Source: Dioszegia crocea | Taxonomy: Eukaryota > Basidiomycota > Tremellomycetes > Tremellales > Bulleribasidiaceae | NCBI GenBank assembly: GCA_001600615.1 | Contig: BCKK01000009.1 | Span: 434,156-498,155, forward strand | Reading direction: 5' to 3' | Length of the DNA: 64,000 bases | Part shown: piece after piece, positions 1 to 11,301 of the stretch | Position numbering within the stretch: position 1 is the stretch's first letter | Layout of the letters: each line of letters starts with the position of its first letter | Notes under the pieces: model-generated | Databases searched by the model: none | Seen by the model: only the letters and a program-made list of their open reading frames with translations | What the model was told of the DNA's origin: nothing | Made by a program: the position numbers and the translations under genes

Positions 1-130
1 TTCACCCTCGTGCCCGTGCCTGACTAAGGCGGACGCGACTTGATCAGCAGAAATTTTTCAAATGGCTGTCTCTTTTGGCCAAAGCATTCTTCAGCTGCAG
101 CCCACACCCATCTATACATACAATCACACA

Positions 131-1992
131 ATGGCACCTAACGGTACAGCAAACGGAGACGGGAACGGCTCGCCCGCCTACTCCAAGTCCCTTCTCTCGC
201 CCGCCGACGCTCTGGCCACTCTGGAGCAATACACCCGAGGCGACGGTCTCTCGGTTGCCGAGTTGATGGACAGCAGGAAGAATGGGGGTTTGACGTACAA
301 TGACTTTCTGATGTTGCCCGGGCACATCAGCTTCCCGGCTAGCGTCGTGAGCTTGCAGACCAAGTGAGCTGCATTTTGGACCTGACCAGATATAAAATTG
401 ACAAACAAGGGTCACACGCAACATCGTCCTCAACACACCCTTCATCTCTTCCCCCATGGACACTGTCACTGAGTCCCGCATGGCCATCTCTCTTGCCCTG
501 CACGGCGGTCTCGGTATCATCCACCACAACTGCACCGCTGAGGACCAGGCGGCGATGGTGCGCAAGGTCAAGAAATTTGAGAACGGATTCATCACCGACC
601 CAATCTGCCTGCCTCCTGACAGCACTGTCGGAGAGTGAGTTGCTTTAGTCACTGGTCGTCATAGCTGATAGTCAGCGTTGTTGAGATCAAGAACGCCATG
701 GGCTTTGCTGGCATTCCCATCACTGGTGAGTGTTGAATTCGTAAATGTGAACTGTGCTTACGGTCAGAATCCGGCCGAATGGGCAGTAAACTCATCGGTA
801 TCGTCACCGGCCGAGACGTCCAGTTCCGAGACCCCTCAACTCCCCTCTCCTCAGTCATGACCACCGAGCTTGTCACCGCTCGTTCCGGTATCACCCTCGA
901 GGAAGCCAACACCATCCTCCGCGACTCAAAGAAGGGTAAACTTCTTATCGTCGATGGCAGCGACAACCTTGTCGCCCTGGTTGCCCGGTCTGATCTGCTC
1001 AAGAACCAAAACTACCCCCTCGCTTCCAAAGTCCCCTCGTCCAAGCAGCTCTACTGTGGTGCCGCTATCGGAACTCGACCTGGAGACAAGGACCGTCTCA
1101 AGTTGCTCGTTGAAGCGGGTCTTGACGTTGTCGTCCTTGACTCCTCACAGGGTAACTCCATCTTCCAGATTGAATTCATCAAATGGATCAAGCAGACCTA
1201 CCCCAACCTCGAGGTCATTGCTGGAAACGTGGTGACGAGGGAGCAGGCCGCGCAGCTTATCGTCGCGGGAGCGGATGCCCTGAGGATCGGAATGGGATCC
1301 GGCAGTATCTGCATCACTCAGGAGGTCATGGCTGTAGGCAGACCGCAAGGGACAGCCGTTTACGCCGTTTCAGAATTTGCCAACCGGTAAGTCTTACCGA
1401 AGACTTTAGCTAAGGTCAGATTCGGTATCCCAACCATTGCGGACGGTGGTATTGGTAACATCGGTCACATCGCCAAAGCCCTCGCTCTCGGTGCGTCTGC
1501 AGTAATGATGGGCGGTCTTCTCGCCGGAACGACCGAGTCACCCGGAGAATACTTCTACCACGAAGGCAAGCGTGTCAAGATATACCGTGGGATGGGTTCT
1601 ATCGAGGCGATGGAGCACACAGCACCCAAGGGGTCGTCAAAAGTCGCCAAGGCGCTCGGTGCCGACAACGCGGCTACGGCACGGTACTTCTCCGAGGCGG
1701 ACTCGGTCAAGGTTGCGCAGGGTGTCAGCGGAGACACTGCGGACAAGGGGAGCATGACCAAATTTGTGCCATACCTGTTCACAGGTCTGCAGCACAGTTT
1801 GCAGGATGCCGGTGTGAAGAGGTGAGGCACTTCACAGCTGTGGCTAGAGTGCGGGCTGACGACTTCAGCGTGACCGAGCTGCAATCCGAGTGCAAATCCG
1901 GTGGTGTGCGCTTCGAGCTCCGCACAGCATCTGCGCAAGTCGAGGGCGGTGTCCACGGCTTGAACAGCTACAACAAGCGACTCTTTGCCTAG
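131..1992 (+). CDS. IMD: IMP dehydrogenase (IMPDH)
   Basis: Cytosolic enzyme that oxidises IMP to XMP with NAD+, the rate-limiting step of GMP synthesis and the target of mycophenolic acid. Six exons (131-363, 410-634, 676-725, 768-1386, 1420-1821, 1869-1992) join to 550 codons plus stop. Visible are the N-terminal segment of the TIM barrel ([22 protein letters not shown]), a CBS region encoded near 850-1010 ([16 protein letters not shown]), the catalytic loop SGSICITQE with the active-site Cys, the [11 protein letters not shown] phosphate site and the ARYF flap near the C-terminus. An upstream in-frame ATG at 62 would add 23 residues; 131 is chosen because of its CACACAATGG context and because the upstream stretch looks like leader. 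Length fits fungal IMPDH. Gene is complete; function is very secure. Confidence 0.96.
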
Positions 1993-2411
1993 AATTCGCC
2001 TTGTCGAGTGTCTGTTCGTCTCAGACCACCATCATGTTGATTCTGCGTAGATAGTACCCTTGGTTGACTTGTTGGGTTGAAGTGACTAGTCTCGTTCCCC
2101 TTAGCTATTGCCGGAAAGTTGAATCAGCCATACCCTAGACAATTGTAATAACATGCATGATGACAACTTTGGGTTTTAAGCGTTTACCGCCTGGTGACTC
2201 CGCTAATTACATCTCAGCTACTACGCCAGGATGAGCACATCGCCGTGCCTGAGTATTGGACGATTGCCCCAATGCCGGGGGCGGATCGGTCCGGAGCGGA
2301 AAACATGGGCATGGGCGAAGGCGATTGCGCATCACCCATCCGATGTTGAGTCGAGTTCTCGTGGTAATACCAACGGTAAAGATTGACAAGTGATTATACG
2401 CGAGCGACACC
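1993..2411. other. Convergent 3' intergenic region, no gene seen
   Basis: About 420 bp between the stop codons of IMP dehydrogenase and cyclin C. It is AT-richer than its flanks and should carry both 3' ends. I see no open frame with family resemblance and no RNA gene. Confidence 0.5.
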
Positions 2412-3740
2412 CTACGCCTTCCGCTTCTTCCCAATAATCTGCTTTCCCGCGTCATCAGGATGCAAGAGATCTACCGCGCGTTCTTCAATCATCTTCCTGA
2501 CGAGTGCCTCTGCCTCTGCTGGGCCAAATGCGTCTCCCTTGCCTCCAGGCCCAGCGGCCGCAGCAGCGCCTCCGCCCGAGCCAGCTTTCAGAGACGGCAT
2601 ATTGGGCAACATCCCCCTCCCTCCACTCGCGACCCCAACGTTCCCTGTACCCTGGCCCGCTCCGCCTCGTTGTGCAGGCTCGAATCCCTCCCAGATGGGA
2701 TACAGCACCACCACGTCCTGGACACAAGCCATGAGGACCGGCAAGCTGACTTGGAAGCTGGCGAGAAAGGCGGCAAAGTCTCCGGGTGGTGTGTGAGGAA
2801 TGCCGAGAGCGGGATTGGTGGATGGGTGGGCTTGCTGTGTTGAGGATCGGGTGCGGGTTTGGGTGGCGGGGGTAGAGGAGGCATTATTCGAATTTATGGA
2901 TGTGAGGCAGTAGCCAATGTATAGACTTGCAAGGGCTATGAGGTAGGGAGGATATAAGAGGGGAAGGTCGGTACGGTATGTGTCGTTAATTATGAATCTG
3001 GGACATTAGCGCAAGATCCAACTGACTAATCCCAGAAGGACTCACAGGCAGATCTGCAATACCCCTTCGTCAATCTCCATCAATCCCTCCCCGCTACCCC
3101 GACTCATCAATCGCTTCATTCTCTCTTCCTCACTTTCAGTCACGTCCGCCGCTCCCTTGCCCTTGCGCATCTCCTGATCCTCCTCCACCCTGGTCTTACC
3201 CCACCGTCCGCCATCTGCTGGCTCGCGACCCGTCATCGCTAATAGAGCACGATAGGGGTGGAAGACGACGAGGTGGAAGTCGAGGTCTTCGAGGAGGTAG
3301 AATTCCATTTCTCCCAATTTGCTAGAGTCTGATGGGAACATTTTGATGTTGTTCTCTGCCTCGTCAGCACAATAAAGAGCGGTTGACCCACCAGCAAACA
3401 CAGCCTTGGCTTCAGCGACTACACTCTTGATATGTACAGGCGTCTCCTCCACTTTGGCCGCGACATATGCGCACGCCGCCAGAACCAAATACGGGTTCGT
3501 TTCGCATATTGCGTTCTTGAGGTAGAACCGCTTAAAGAATACAATCGCGGTCGCGATGGGTGTTTGGCGCAGCAAGAGCTTCTTGCCTAGTTTTTGTAGG
3601 AGACCGGCAAAGTAGATATGAAGGCAGTAGAGCTGGCGTGGAGTGGAGTACTTCAAGTCCAGCGTACGGGAGGAGAGGACAGTGGAGCGAGGGTGGATGT
3701 GGTATTGCGAGTGGGAGGATATCCAAAAGTCAGACGACAT
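2412..3740 (-). CDS. SSN8: Cyclin C, Mediator kinase-module subunit (Ssn8/Srb11)
   Basis: Partner cyclin of Cdk8 in the Mediator kinase module, acting in the nucleus on RNA polymerase II transcription. Three exons (3740-3392, 3355-3046, 2997-2412) give 414 residues. The start MSSDFWISSH matches the conserved cyclin C N-terminus (FW-SSH). Then come FFKRFYLKN, YVAAKVEETPVHI and EFYLLEDLDFHLVVFHPYR of cyclin fold 1, and, across the second splice, FIINDTYRTDLPLLYPP and DVVVLYPIWEGFE of fold 2. An acidic/basic insert (about residues 175-220) lies between the folds, and a Gly/Ala-rich tail ends in GKKRKA. The first intron is 36 nt, a multiple of three without a stop, so its retention would insert 12 residues. 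A Med20-like gene lies 3.4 kb away. Confidence 0.92.
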
Positions 3741-4000
3741 CGCTCGAGCTTGCGAACCCGTAGCGAGTAAGAGGACACTGAGTTCAGTACAGGCGACTTC
3801 GGGATGTTTCCAGATGACAAGATAGAGCGCTGAGGTCAGAGCTGGGGTGATGTAGTACTGATGGCATGAGATCCAATATTGGCGATGGAGGATATAGCCA
3901 GTCGCTGCCGGCATGCAAATGTTGACGAGTTGATGCACCTTCTTGGCCCAGATTCTCCACCTCATATAGCTCTGCCATCCGCCCCGCTCGATGCCTAGTG

Positions 4001-7000
4001 ATGTCGGCCACCTCGCTGACTTTCCCGTCATTGAATCAAGATGACCTGAGCCGAGTTGCCGACGTACGTAGCCCTCATCAGCATTGCTAACTGAAAGACC
4101 ATCCTTCACCTCTTCAACCCGACAGACCCGGCAGTCGCAAAACAGCTCCAGGCGGAGCTGCACCAGATTCAGTCCACTCCCGAAGCATGGGGACTGATAG
4201 CTGGGCTATCGAATCACCAGGTGTGTCATATCTGGATTATAGCTAATGGCAGGACCCAAATGTTCGCTTCTTCTCGGCCCATACCGCTCAAGTCAAGATA
4301 TCCAGGGATTGGTATGTCTCTTTGGGGATGAGCTGATTGGTAGGGATACCCTACCTGAGGAACTTCGACCAGCCTTACTTGCGCTTCTCCTGAGCACCTT
4401 ATCCACGGCTCTGCTCAATCCCTCACCTCTGGTCATCAGGAAGATATACGGCTCAGTGAGTTGACGGTGTACTCAGCTGATAGATCGCTTCTCTTCTATT
4501 AAGACTACCCTTTCACCAATTTCCCAACCCGATAACGGCCGTACTTCAGATCACTGGCAGCAGCAAATGGGGTCTGGAGTGGTGTGGGATTTGTGTTGAA
4601 GAGCTGGGGAGGGCCGGTATAAGCGATCAAAAGAGGTGTGCCAATCGCTAGTCCCCGCTGATGGCAGAAAAGCTCTGCAGAGACATCTCGACGGCGACAT
4701 GCCTGCTGTAATGAGCCTGATCATGGAGTCCCTTCGCGGGCCGCAGGCCGAAGATGCTTGCAAATGTGCCGAGAGCTGGGTAGGCTATGGGATCAGCGGA
4801 GAGTAAGTCTATCCTCGGCTTGACTAATGTCAGTAATCTTCTGACTCTGTTACCTGAACTTTACCGCCTCTTACCTCTGGTCGCAGCTTCTTCGACTATC
4901 ACCGAGATCCTCACTGAGAGCATCTTTAGATATGGGAAGGCCACCAAAGCCCTGACGGAGCCGCTCATCGCGTGGACGAATGCCCATACGATCGACTACG
5001 ACCTGGAGGAGGTGATCGGCGTGACGAAGATGCTTTGTGCTCTGATAGAGCACTCGTCGGAGTGGATCGTGACCCGCATGGGCCAATCAGACATCCAGGC
5101 TTTCCTTGGTTCGATATTGCGGTTGACTCTGGCTGAAGAGGACATCTCGGAGGTAAGTCCACGGAAGGCTCAGCTGAATCAGATCACTCTCACTACCTAC
5201 CCTCTCATCCAAGAATCCATTATGGACACTTTCGCACATGACTCTCCGGACTGGCCTATCGCCAAAGAATTCTTTTCGCAACTCGTGACGGTCGTTCGCA
5301 CGAAAGTACGGTACACGGCAAACTCGGACAGCAGATCCGACGTATGGCGACGGGACGCTGGCGAGGTCATCGTCTGCGCATACTACATCCTCCGAGATCA
5401 GATGCTGGGCGACCTTACCGAAATTGCGACGCAACAAATCAATGGGCCATGGCAGGATATCGAAGCAACCCTATACTGCATCTTATCCTCGTCCGAAGCT
5501 GTACCTCTGGGCGAAGAGAAGTATCTGCCGATAATCTTCGGACAATTGCTGCAGCAACTCGTACAGCGACCCGAAAGCAGACTAAGACGGACTGTGGTTG
5601 GCCTAATATCTGCGTACGCAGAGTGGTTCAAGTTCCACCCGGAGTACCTCTTGCCATGCCTCGGCTATCTCGTCTCTTCGCTATCGACTTCACTAGCGTT
5701 ACCAGCTGCGTCGACTCTGAAAGCGCTCTGCGATATGTGCAGGAAGAACCTTGTCGACCACATTGGCGCATTTGCCGAGTTGCACGGAAAGCTGGGCTCT
5801 TTAGGGGTGAGTCTGAGCCAATCCAAGCTGATGTAGGCCGAGGAACAAGTCAAGGTGGTCGAGGCAATCACAAGTGTGATTCAGGCACTGTCTCCTGAAA
5901 ACGCTGTGGCACCTGTAGCAGTGAGTTGACCTTTTGAGTCCGCTGATCAGGGAATTATCGGTCCCATTCTCGACCAAATAGACGCCGATCCGACCCTTGT
6001 ACAAGGCGTCAACGCTCTAGCTGCCTGCTTCAAGGGACTTTCCCCTTCAGAAGACGACATATTTGAGGACGAAGTCGACGTCTCGGGGGCTAGGCCGGGT
6101 CTGGCTGCTATCCGGCATCGCGCCGAACAGTCAATTGCCAGGGTTGTCGAGTTGTGGATAGGAGATGGCGAAATGGCCGATGTGCGTATGTGCTCGACAT
6201 TGCTAATTTAGGCCATTTCCACTGTTGTCAAGTATTCCACATTATCCGAGACCCTGATATCGCTATCTCCTCTCCCCCTACTATCGCTAGTCTGCTCTGC
6301 AGCCGAGCGATCCCCATCTGCCCTTTGGCTTTCGCTCGCTGGGACTCTTACCCTCCGAATCAATGCTCCCCCAAGCCCACTCACTGTCAAAAAGGATAAG
6401 ACTCCACTAGAAAAGCAACAACACGAATCAGAGGAGCAGGCTCGCTGGAATGTTGTTGCCGATGCGGCCCAGCGGCTGGGTGTGGTTGCGTTCAGTTTTT
6501 TGAGTGGCGGGATGAAAGAGGTACGTCCGTGTCCGATCGAGCTCACGCAGCACCCCGACATGGTAGAAGCATTCTTCAAATTTTCTTCCGCTTTAGCTAC
6601 GCGCTTTCCAGGGGTACTACTTCGCCTTCCAGCTGTTGAGACCTATATGACCTTAGGCGTGATGGGTCTATCAGCACAAGAACGTTTCTCCCTCACTACC
6701 ACGGCTTCATTCTTTGTAAGTACTGTTATGTTCGCGCTGAGTCAGGTCGCCCTCTTTGCCAACACTCGATTTCCCTCCCCACTGGAACCCATCGCCGATA
6801 CCCTGATAAAGCACTTTGGCCCTCAACTCCTACGCGCGCTCCTCTTGTCCGCCGGATCGGATGGGCCACGCTCCGCCATTCCCAATCTAGCAGAATTATT
6901 GGCCAGTTTAGTGGTCCGGGTGCCTGGCCCAGATATGGCCGGGTGGTTACAGGTGATTCTTGGGGAGGATGGTTTCCCAGATAGAAGATCCACGGTCGAG

Positions 7001-7163
7001 TCAAAGCAGAGGTTACAGGCGGAGATCTTAAAGTGAGTGACGCGGCGATCGTGCTGACATCAGATCTCGAACAGCCAAGAAGATGCGCGTAGCGCTGCAC
7101 GAATTCGCTTTAGTTGCTAGAGGATTAGACAATACCACGTACGGCAACGCAACTGTAGTATAA
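4001..7163 (+). CDS. KAP122: Importin-beta family karyopherin (importin-13/Kap122 type)
   Basis: HEAT-repeat nuclear transport receptor predicted to bind Ran-GTP and carry cargo through the nuclear pore. At least nine exons. The start MSATSLTFPSLNQDD is followed by splicing to a helix reading TILHLFNP, then DPNVRFFSAHTAQVKISRDW, the importin N-terminal domain signature of this subfamily (VRFF-A-T--VK). The long exon 4831-5830 carries alpha-helical repeats with WQDIEATLYCILS and YAEWFKFHPEYLLPCLGYL, which resemble the importin-13/Kap122 middle region (SVEA--, HPEY). The last exon ends ALVARGLDNTTYGNATVV. Assignment to importin-13/Kap122 rather than transportin-3/Mtr10 is inference from architecture. 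The stop codon lies 14 nt from the stop of the convergent Med20-like gene. Confidence 0.8.
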
Positions 7164-7177
7164 TGCATATACGCCTA

Positions 7178-7876
7178 TCACAGCAGACTCCCTTCTCGTA
7201 ACAACTGGACCAACGCTTGCACCTTTCCGTCCGCCCTCTTCTCGCACACTGCAAACTTCCTCTCTCCCAACCCTCCTGGGAGACATCCCTCCAGGAACTC
7301 CCTCAGCTCAGCCTCCTCCCCGCCCTCCGCTTCCAGGAAAATGCTTGTTGCGGATGGCGAGGGCAGATTGTGCACGCTCAGGGTGAATTTGGCGGAGAAT
7401 GTGATTGTCGTCAATAGCAATGAAGCACCGGGTAGAGGGGTGGGCCGGGCTGTCTCGGCTGTCGTAGATGCTGCCGCACGCGCTTGTTTTGTCAGACCCA
7501 TAACAAATGGGCTGAGCAGATTTGTCAGGAGGGGCATGACTGATGCGGCTGGTTGAACAGCTAGGGTTCTCGCAGGCGCCCCTTCTTCATCCACCACCAG
7601 GTATGCTATGGACGATGCAGGTAGGTAAGTGACAGTGGTGAGAGAGCGGGTTGTTGGAGTTGTAGTACGGAAAGTTCGCAGTTGGACCGTACTGCGGACA
7701 GGTTGGGAGAGCTCGTCTCAGCAAGGCAATTGACAAGGACTCACTCCATAGTGTTCGAGTACACGAGTGAGGACGTATTCATTCAGAGGAGCTGCGCGAC
7801 TCGGAGACGAGTAGGACCACTGCAGCAAGCTGATTATCAGCTCAGGTATTATCTCCACTCACACCGTGCCGCCCAT
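7178..7876 (-). CDS. MED20: Mediator subunit 20-like protein
   Basis: Three exons (7876-7863, 7829-7745, 7711-7178) join into exactly 210 codons plus stop, very near the usual Med20 length of about 210. The start MGGTVLLQW resembles the MGVTxxxxW opening of Med20. The middle has alternating beta-type segments (SIAYLVVDEEG, GASLLLTTITFSAKFTLSV) and a late ELREFLEGCLPG helix where Med20 has its LLxEFLxxFL segment. Med20 is a head-module subunit of Mediator in the nucleus. Identity is low, so the call rests on length, start motif and strand pattern; a profile search would settle it. The first exon is only 14 nt. The gene is divergent from APC11 (165 bp apart) and convergent with the karyopherin (14 nt between stops). 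Confidence 0.55.
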
Positions 7877-8041
7877 CACAAATGTACAATGAGGCAACTA
7901 GATTCCACTTGATGAAGCTGTATTTGCATCTCGGAATATACTCGGAGGGATTTAACGCGTAGCATTCCTTGATCGTTCTCATACATCCAGCTGCCTTCAC
8001 CTTCACGCAAGACAGCCTACCACCTACGAGGGGGCGCACCC

Positions 8042-8590
8042 ATGAAGGTCACGGTCTTGTCCTTCAACGCCGTTGCAGCCTGGAAATGGAACGCGTCTAC
8101 CGAGCCCCACCAACTCTACTCGTACGCTAAGCGCGGTCCGACCGGTCAGATCGAGGTCGGGGACGATGAAGACGACGACGAGGTGTGCGGAATTTGCCAA
8201 TCAGCCTTTGAGAGCACCTGTCCAGACTGCAAGGTGCCAGGAGATGACTGCCCGCTAAGTACGCATCAGTGTGAAGCAAAGACTGACCCACAGTTTGGGG
8301 CGAGTGCTCGCATATCTTTCACATGCACTGCCTGCTGAAGTGGCTGGAGACCGAGTCATCCAAGCAGCAGTGTCCTATGGACAGGCGACCATGGGGTGGG
8401 TGGCGTCTGCTGCCAGGCTGACGCTCCAGTGACTGCGGACCGTGCTCCAGACAAATTACCAACCACATCCGATCTTGAACCCGTCGCAGCGCTCGTCCCA
8501 GGGCCTATCCCGGTGACAGGTGCATTACTGCTTGCAGGCCATGCAGAGGGGGCCGTGCCAGTAGGAGAGATGGAGGTGGATGCCAGATAG
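8042..8590 (+). CDS. APC11: Anaphase-promoting complex RING subunit Apc11
   Basis: RING-H2 subunit of the APC/C ubiquitin ligase; it recruits E2 enzymes for mitotic cyclin and securin degradation. Three exons (8042-8258, 8294-8395, 8430-8590) give 159 residues. The start MKVTVLSFNAVAAWKW is the family N-terminus. Zinc ligands are visible in VCGICQSAF, CPDCKVPGDDCPL, GECSHIFHMHCLLKW and QQCPMDRRPW. The last position of the CPxC pair is Asp (CPMD) instead of the Cys of the human protein, as in Rbx1. After the RING there is an extra tail of about 55 residues of low complexity (Ala/Val/Pro/Gly rich) with no domain I recognise. An acidic run (GDDEDDDE) is inserted before the first zinc pair. Confidence 0.95.
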
Positions 8591-8681
8591 ATACTATGCA
8601 GATGTGAAGCTTTTGACCCAGACTCTGTTGAGCAATAATCTATTGTTCACTTCGCGTTATTGGCTCCTTTGCACATATCAG

Positions 8682-11094
8682 ATGTCCACCGACAATCCAC
8701 TCAGTCCTGAGATTGATGCTGTTGGGACAGACATCATCCATCCTCCGCCACCACCACCAAGCAATGTACGTCTATGCCCCTCTCGGACTGACGATAGGAC
8801 CTACATTCCTTGTGTCAACGTGGTGACATAGCTGGACTCCTAGCACTGCAATCTTCAACAGATCTCGACTACAATGTACGCGATGCGCAGGACGTCACTC
8901 CGCTACATTGGGCGTCTATCAACGCACACATAGGCGTTTGCCGATGGTTGTTGGACAGCGGCGCGGATGTGGATGCCGTTGGAGGGGAATTGAAGGCGAC
9001 ACCGCTTCAGTGGGCTGCGAGAAATGGGCATTTGTATGTGGTCCATCTGCTGCTGAGTCGAGGAGCGGACCCCAACATCCTCGACTCTCAAGGATTCAAC
9101 ACTCTCCAGCTCATCACCCACTCTAGTGCGGTGATGCCGCTGCTGTATATGGTGAGTTGACCTATGGCAGGACTGATGTAGCTCCATCAACCCGTAGCGA
9201 TAGACGAAAAGGATAGCGACGGGCATACTCCCCTAATGTGGGCGGCGTACCAAGGAGACGCGATATCGGTTGACCTCCTCATTCGACACGGGGCCTCTAC
9301 ATCTGCTCGGGATAATGCCGGGATGACGCCGCTGCATTGGGCGGCAGTCAAAGGATCCAAGGCGTGCATTCAGCATTTGGCTACAGCAGGTGCGGATCTG
9401 GATGCCAAGGAGGACCAGGGCAAGACTCCAAGGGATATGGCCGAGGAACTGAAGGGTCTGGCTCCATTCAACAAGGCATTGGAGGAGGCGTGTATAGATT
9501 CTGTTCCGAAAATGACAGAGGTGAGTCTATGTCCGACGAGGCTGATGTAGCGCAATACCAATCTGGTCATTTTTGCTCTTCCCACCATTGTCCTCGGGGC
9601 CATCTTTGCCACATTCCGCTTACCGGCGTACATGAGTTACTTCCTGGCTTTTCTGCAGTTCTGGGCGATGCAGTATGTGAGTAAGACTTGTCGAGGAGGC
9701 TGCGGTCGACCATGACCCAGAATCATGGGAGATGGCAGACGTAGCTGACACGCCATAGGTTGTCGCTAGGTATCTGCTACGGCATAAGCCAGAGGAAAAC
9801 CGGATCGCTACTTCGCCATACTTTGCCGCAATCATCCTCGCTAGTATGGTCTGGGTGGGGTGGTGCTGGGCTACCAAATTACTACGAGGTAAGCTTTAGC
9901 TTGACGGAGCTGATACAGGCGCCATGGGTTACCCTTTTACGCATTTTGCCTTCTTTGTGTCGTTTGCTTTTTGCGTCGCAGCTTTCTACAATGCGATCAG
10001 GACAGATCCCGGTTTCGTACCCAAAGCAAGCGATGCGGACGTGAAGATGGTGCGTTCCCTGCAGGATGAGCTAATCAGGCCTTGGAAGAGTTGATAGATC
10101 AAGGGCGGTTAAACGGGACGAACTTCTGCATCGAATGTTTGGTGAGTTCGCTCGTGGCGTGAGCTAAGTCAGTATCGTCGACCTCTTCGCTCGAAGCACT
10201 GTCGTCAGTGTAAACGCTGTGTCGCGCGATTTGATCACCATTGTCCATGGGTTTGGAATTGCGGTGAGTCCAGAGTCGGCCAAACTGATAATAGTCGGAT
10301 TCAGAAACCATCACCACTTCCTCATTTTCATCCTTGCCCTCATCTCGGGCATTGCACTCTTTGACTATCTTAGTGTAGCATGTGAGTCATCCACTGATTT
10401 CGCTGATTTCAGACATCTTGGAAAACTCCAAAATGCCCGAACCAGGACCGCTGTGCAATATCTCCGAGACAATCTGCCGAGCCGCAGCCTTCGACCCATT
10501 CTTGCTCGCCGTTGCCTGCTGGGCCACCCTCCAACTCACATGGACATCCCTTCTAGCGGTCAGCCACTTGTGGCAAATCTCTCGACAGATGACCACATTC
10601 GAAATCTCGAATCTGGGGCGATACGGATACATGGGCGGACGAGGTGGTGCTTCATTGCGAGAACAGAGCGGGGCGATGAAGCAGGCGGAGCGCATAGGAG
10701 CAGGTATTGGGCCGAGCGGGGCCGGCGAGGGCGACAATCTGAGTGTGGCAAAGGTGCCTCACACGCATTCGCACGGGATATGTTCGGCCGTATCAAGCCC
10801 GTTGATGAAGGTACTCGGACTGGATCGCTTCACTAAGGGTAAGGCGGTCAGTGGAATGCGCCGGGCAGGGAAGGACCAAAATCCATTCGATCTGGGCCTA
10901 GTCAAGGTAGGTTCAGGCAAGATCTCGGCTGATGTAAGAACTGCCACGACTTTTGGATAGACCGATCGGTGGACTATACACAGGTGTTTGATCTGCCGGT
11001 GGAGGGATGGGATGCGTATCGGCGGCGCGCTAAGATGGAAGCGGGGAAGGAGTATCAACGGGTTCCGGTTAGCTCGGCTTCGGATGCAGTTTGA
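8682..11094 (+). CDS. AKR1: Palmitoyltransferase Akr1 (ankyrin repeats plus DHHC)
   Basis: Golgi/endosomal S-acyltransferase that attaches palmitate to cytosolic Cys residues of proteins such as casein kinases and Vps-type substrates. About ten short exons. Domain order: Pro-rich N-terminus, five or more ankyrin repeats (for example [44 protein letters not shown]), two transmembrane segments around [18 protein letters not shown] and [11 protein letters not shown], the Cys-rich DHHC domain ([27 protein letters not shown] then [10 protein letters not shown] over a splice, written here in parts), two more membrane segments, and a cytosolic tail ending [10 protein letters not shown]. The catalytic Cys of DHHC is present. 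Start ATG 8682 is the first in frame. Complete and typical for the family. Confidence 0.95.
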
Positions 11095-11301
11095 GATGTA
11101 CGTAAATCCCGATTTGCTGGAATCGGCCGGTCGTGCCTGAGATTGCGGTAAGCTTCATGACGTCCTGTTCTAAAAAAGTGGATGGCCTCGATGATCAATT
11201 CGCCATCGACATCGAAAGGCAGACGTCATGGGAGAAGCATCGCAGGATGGTATATAAGAGCAGTCAATGTCGTCCCTGTCGCTATCATTCTCACACTCAG
11301 T
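11095..11301 (+). promoter_or_regulatory. Promoter with TATA box upstream of ferritin-like gene
   Basis: TATATAAGAG at 11251-11260 lies 41 bp before the ATG at 11302, so the leader must be very short. Clear TATA boxes are rare in this window, which suggests regulated rather than constitutive expression of the downstream gene. Confidence 0.6.

Noticed and set aside
1555..1956. 133-codon antisense frame in the IMP dehydrogenase gene
   Set aside because: Shadow of strongly conserved coding sequence on the plus strand.
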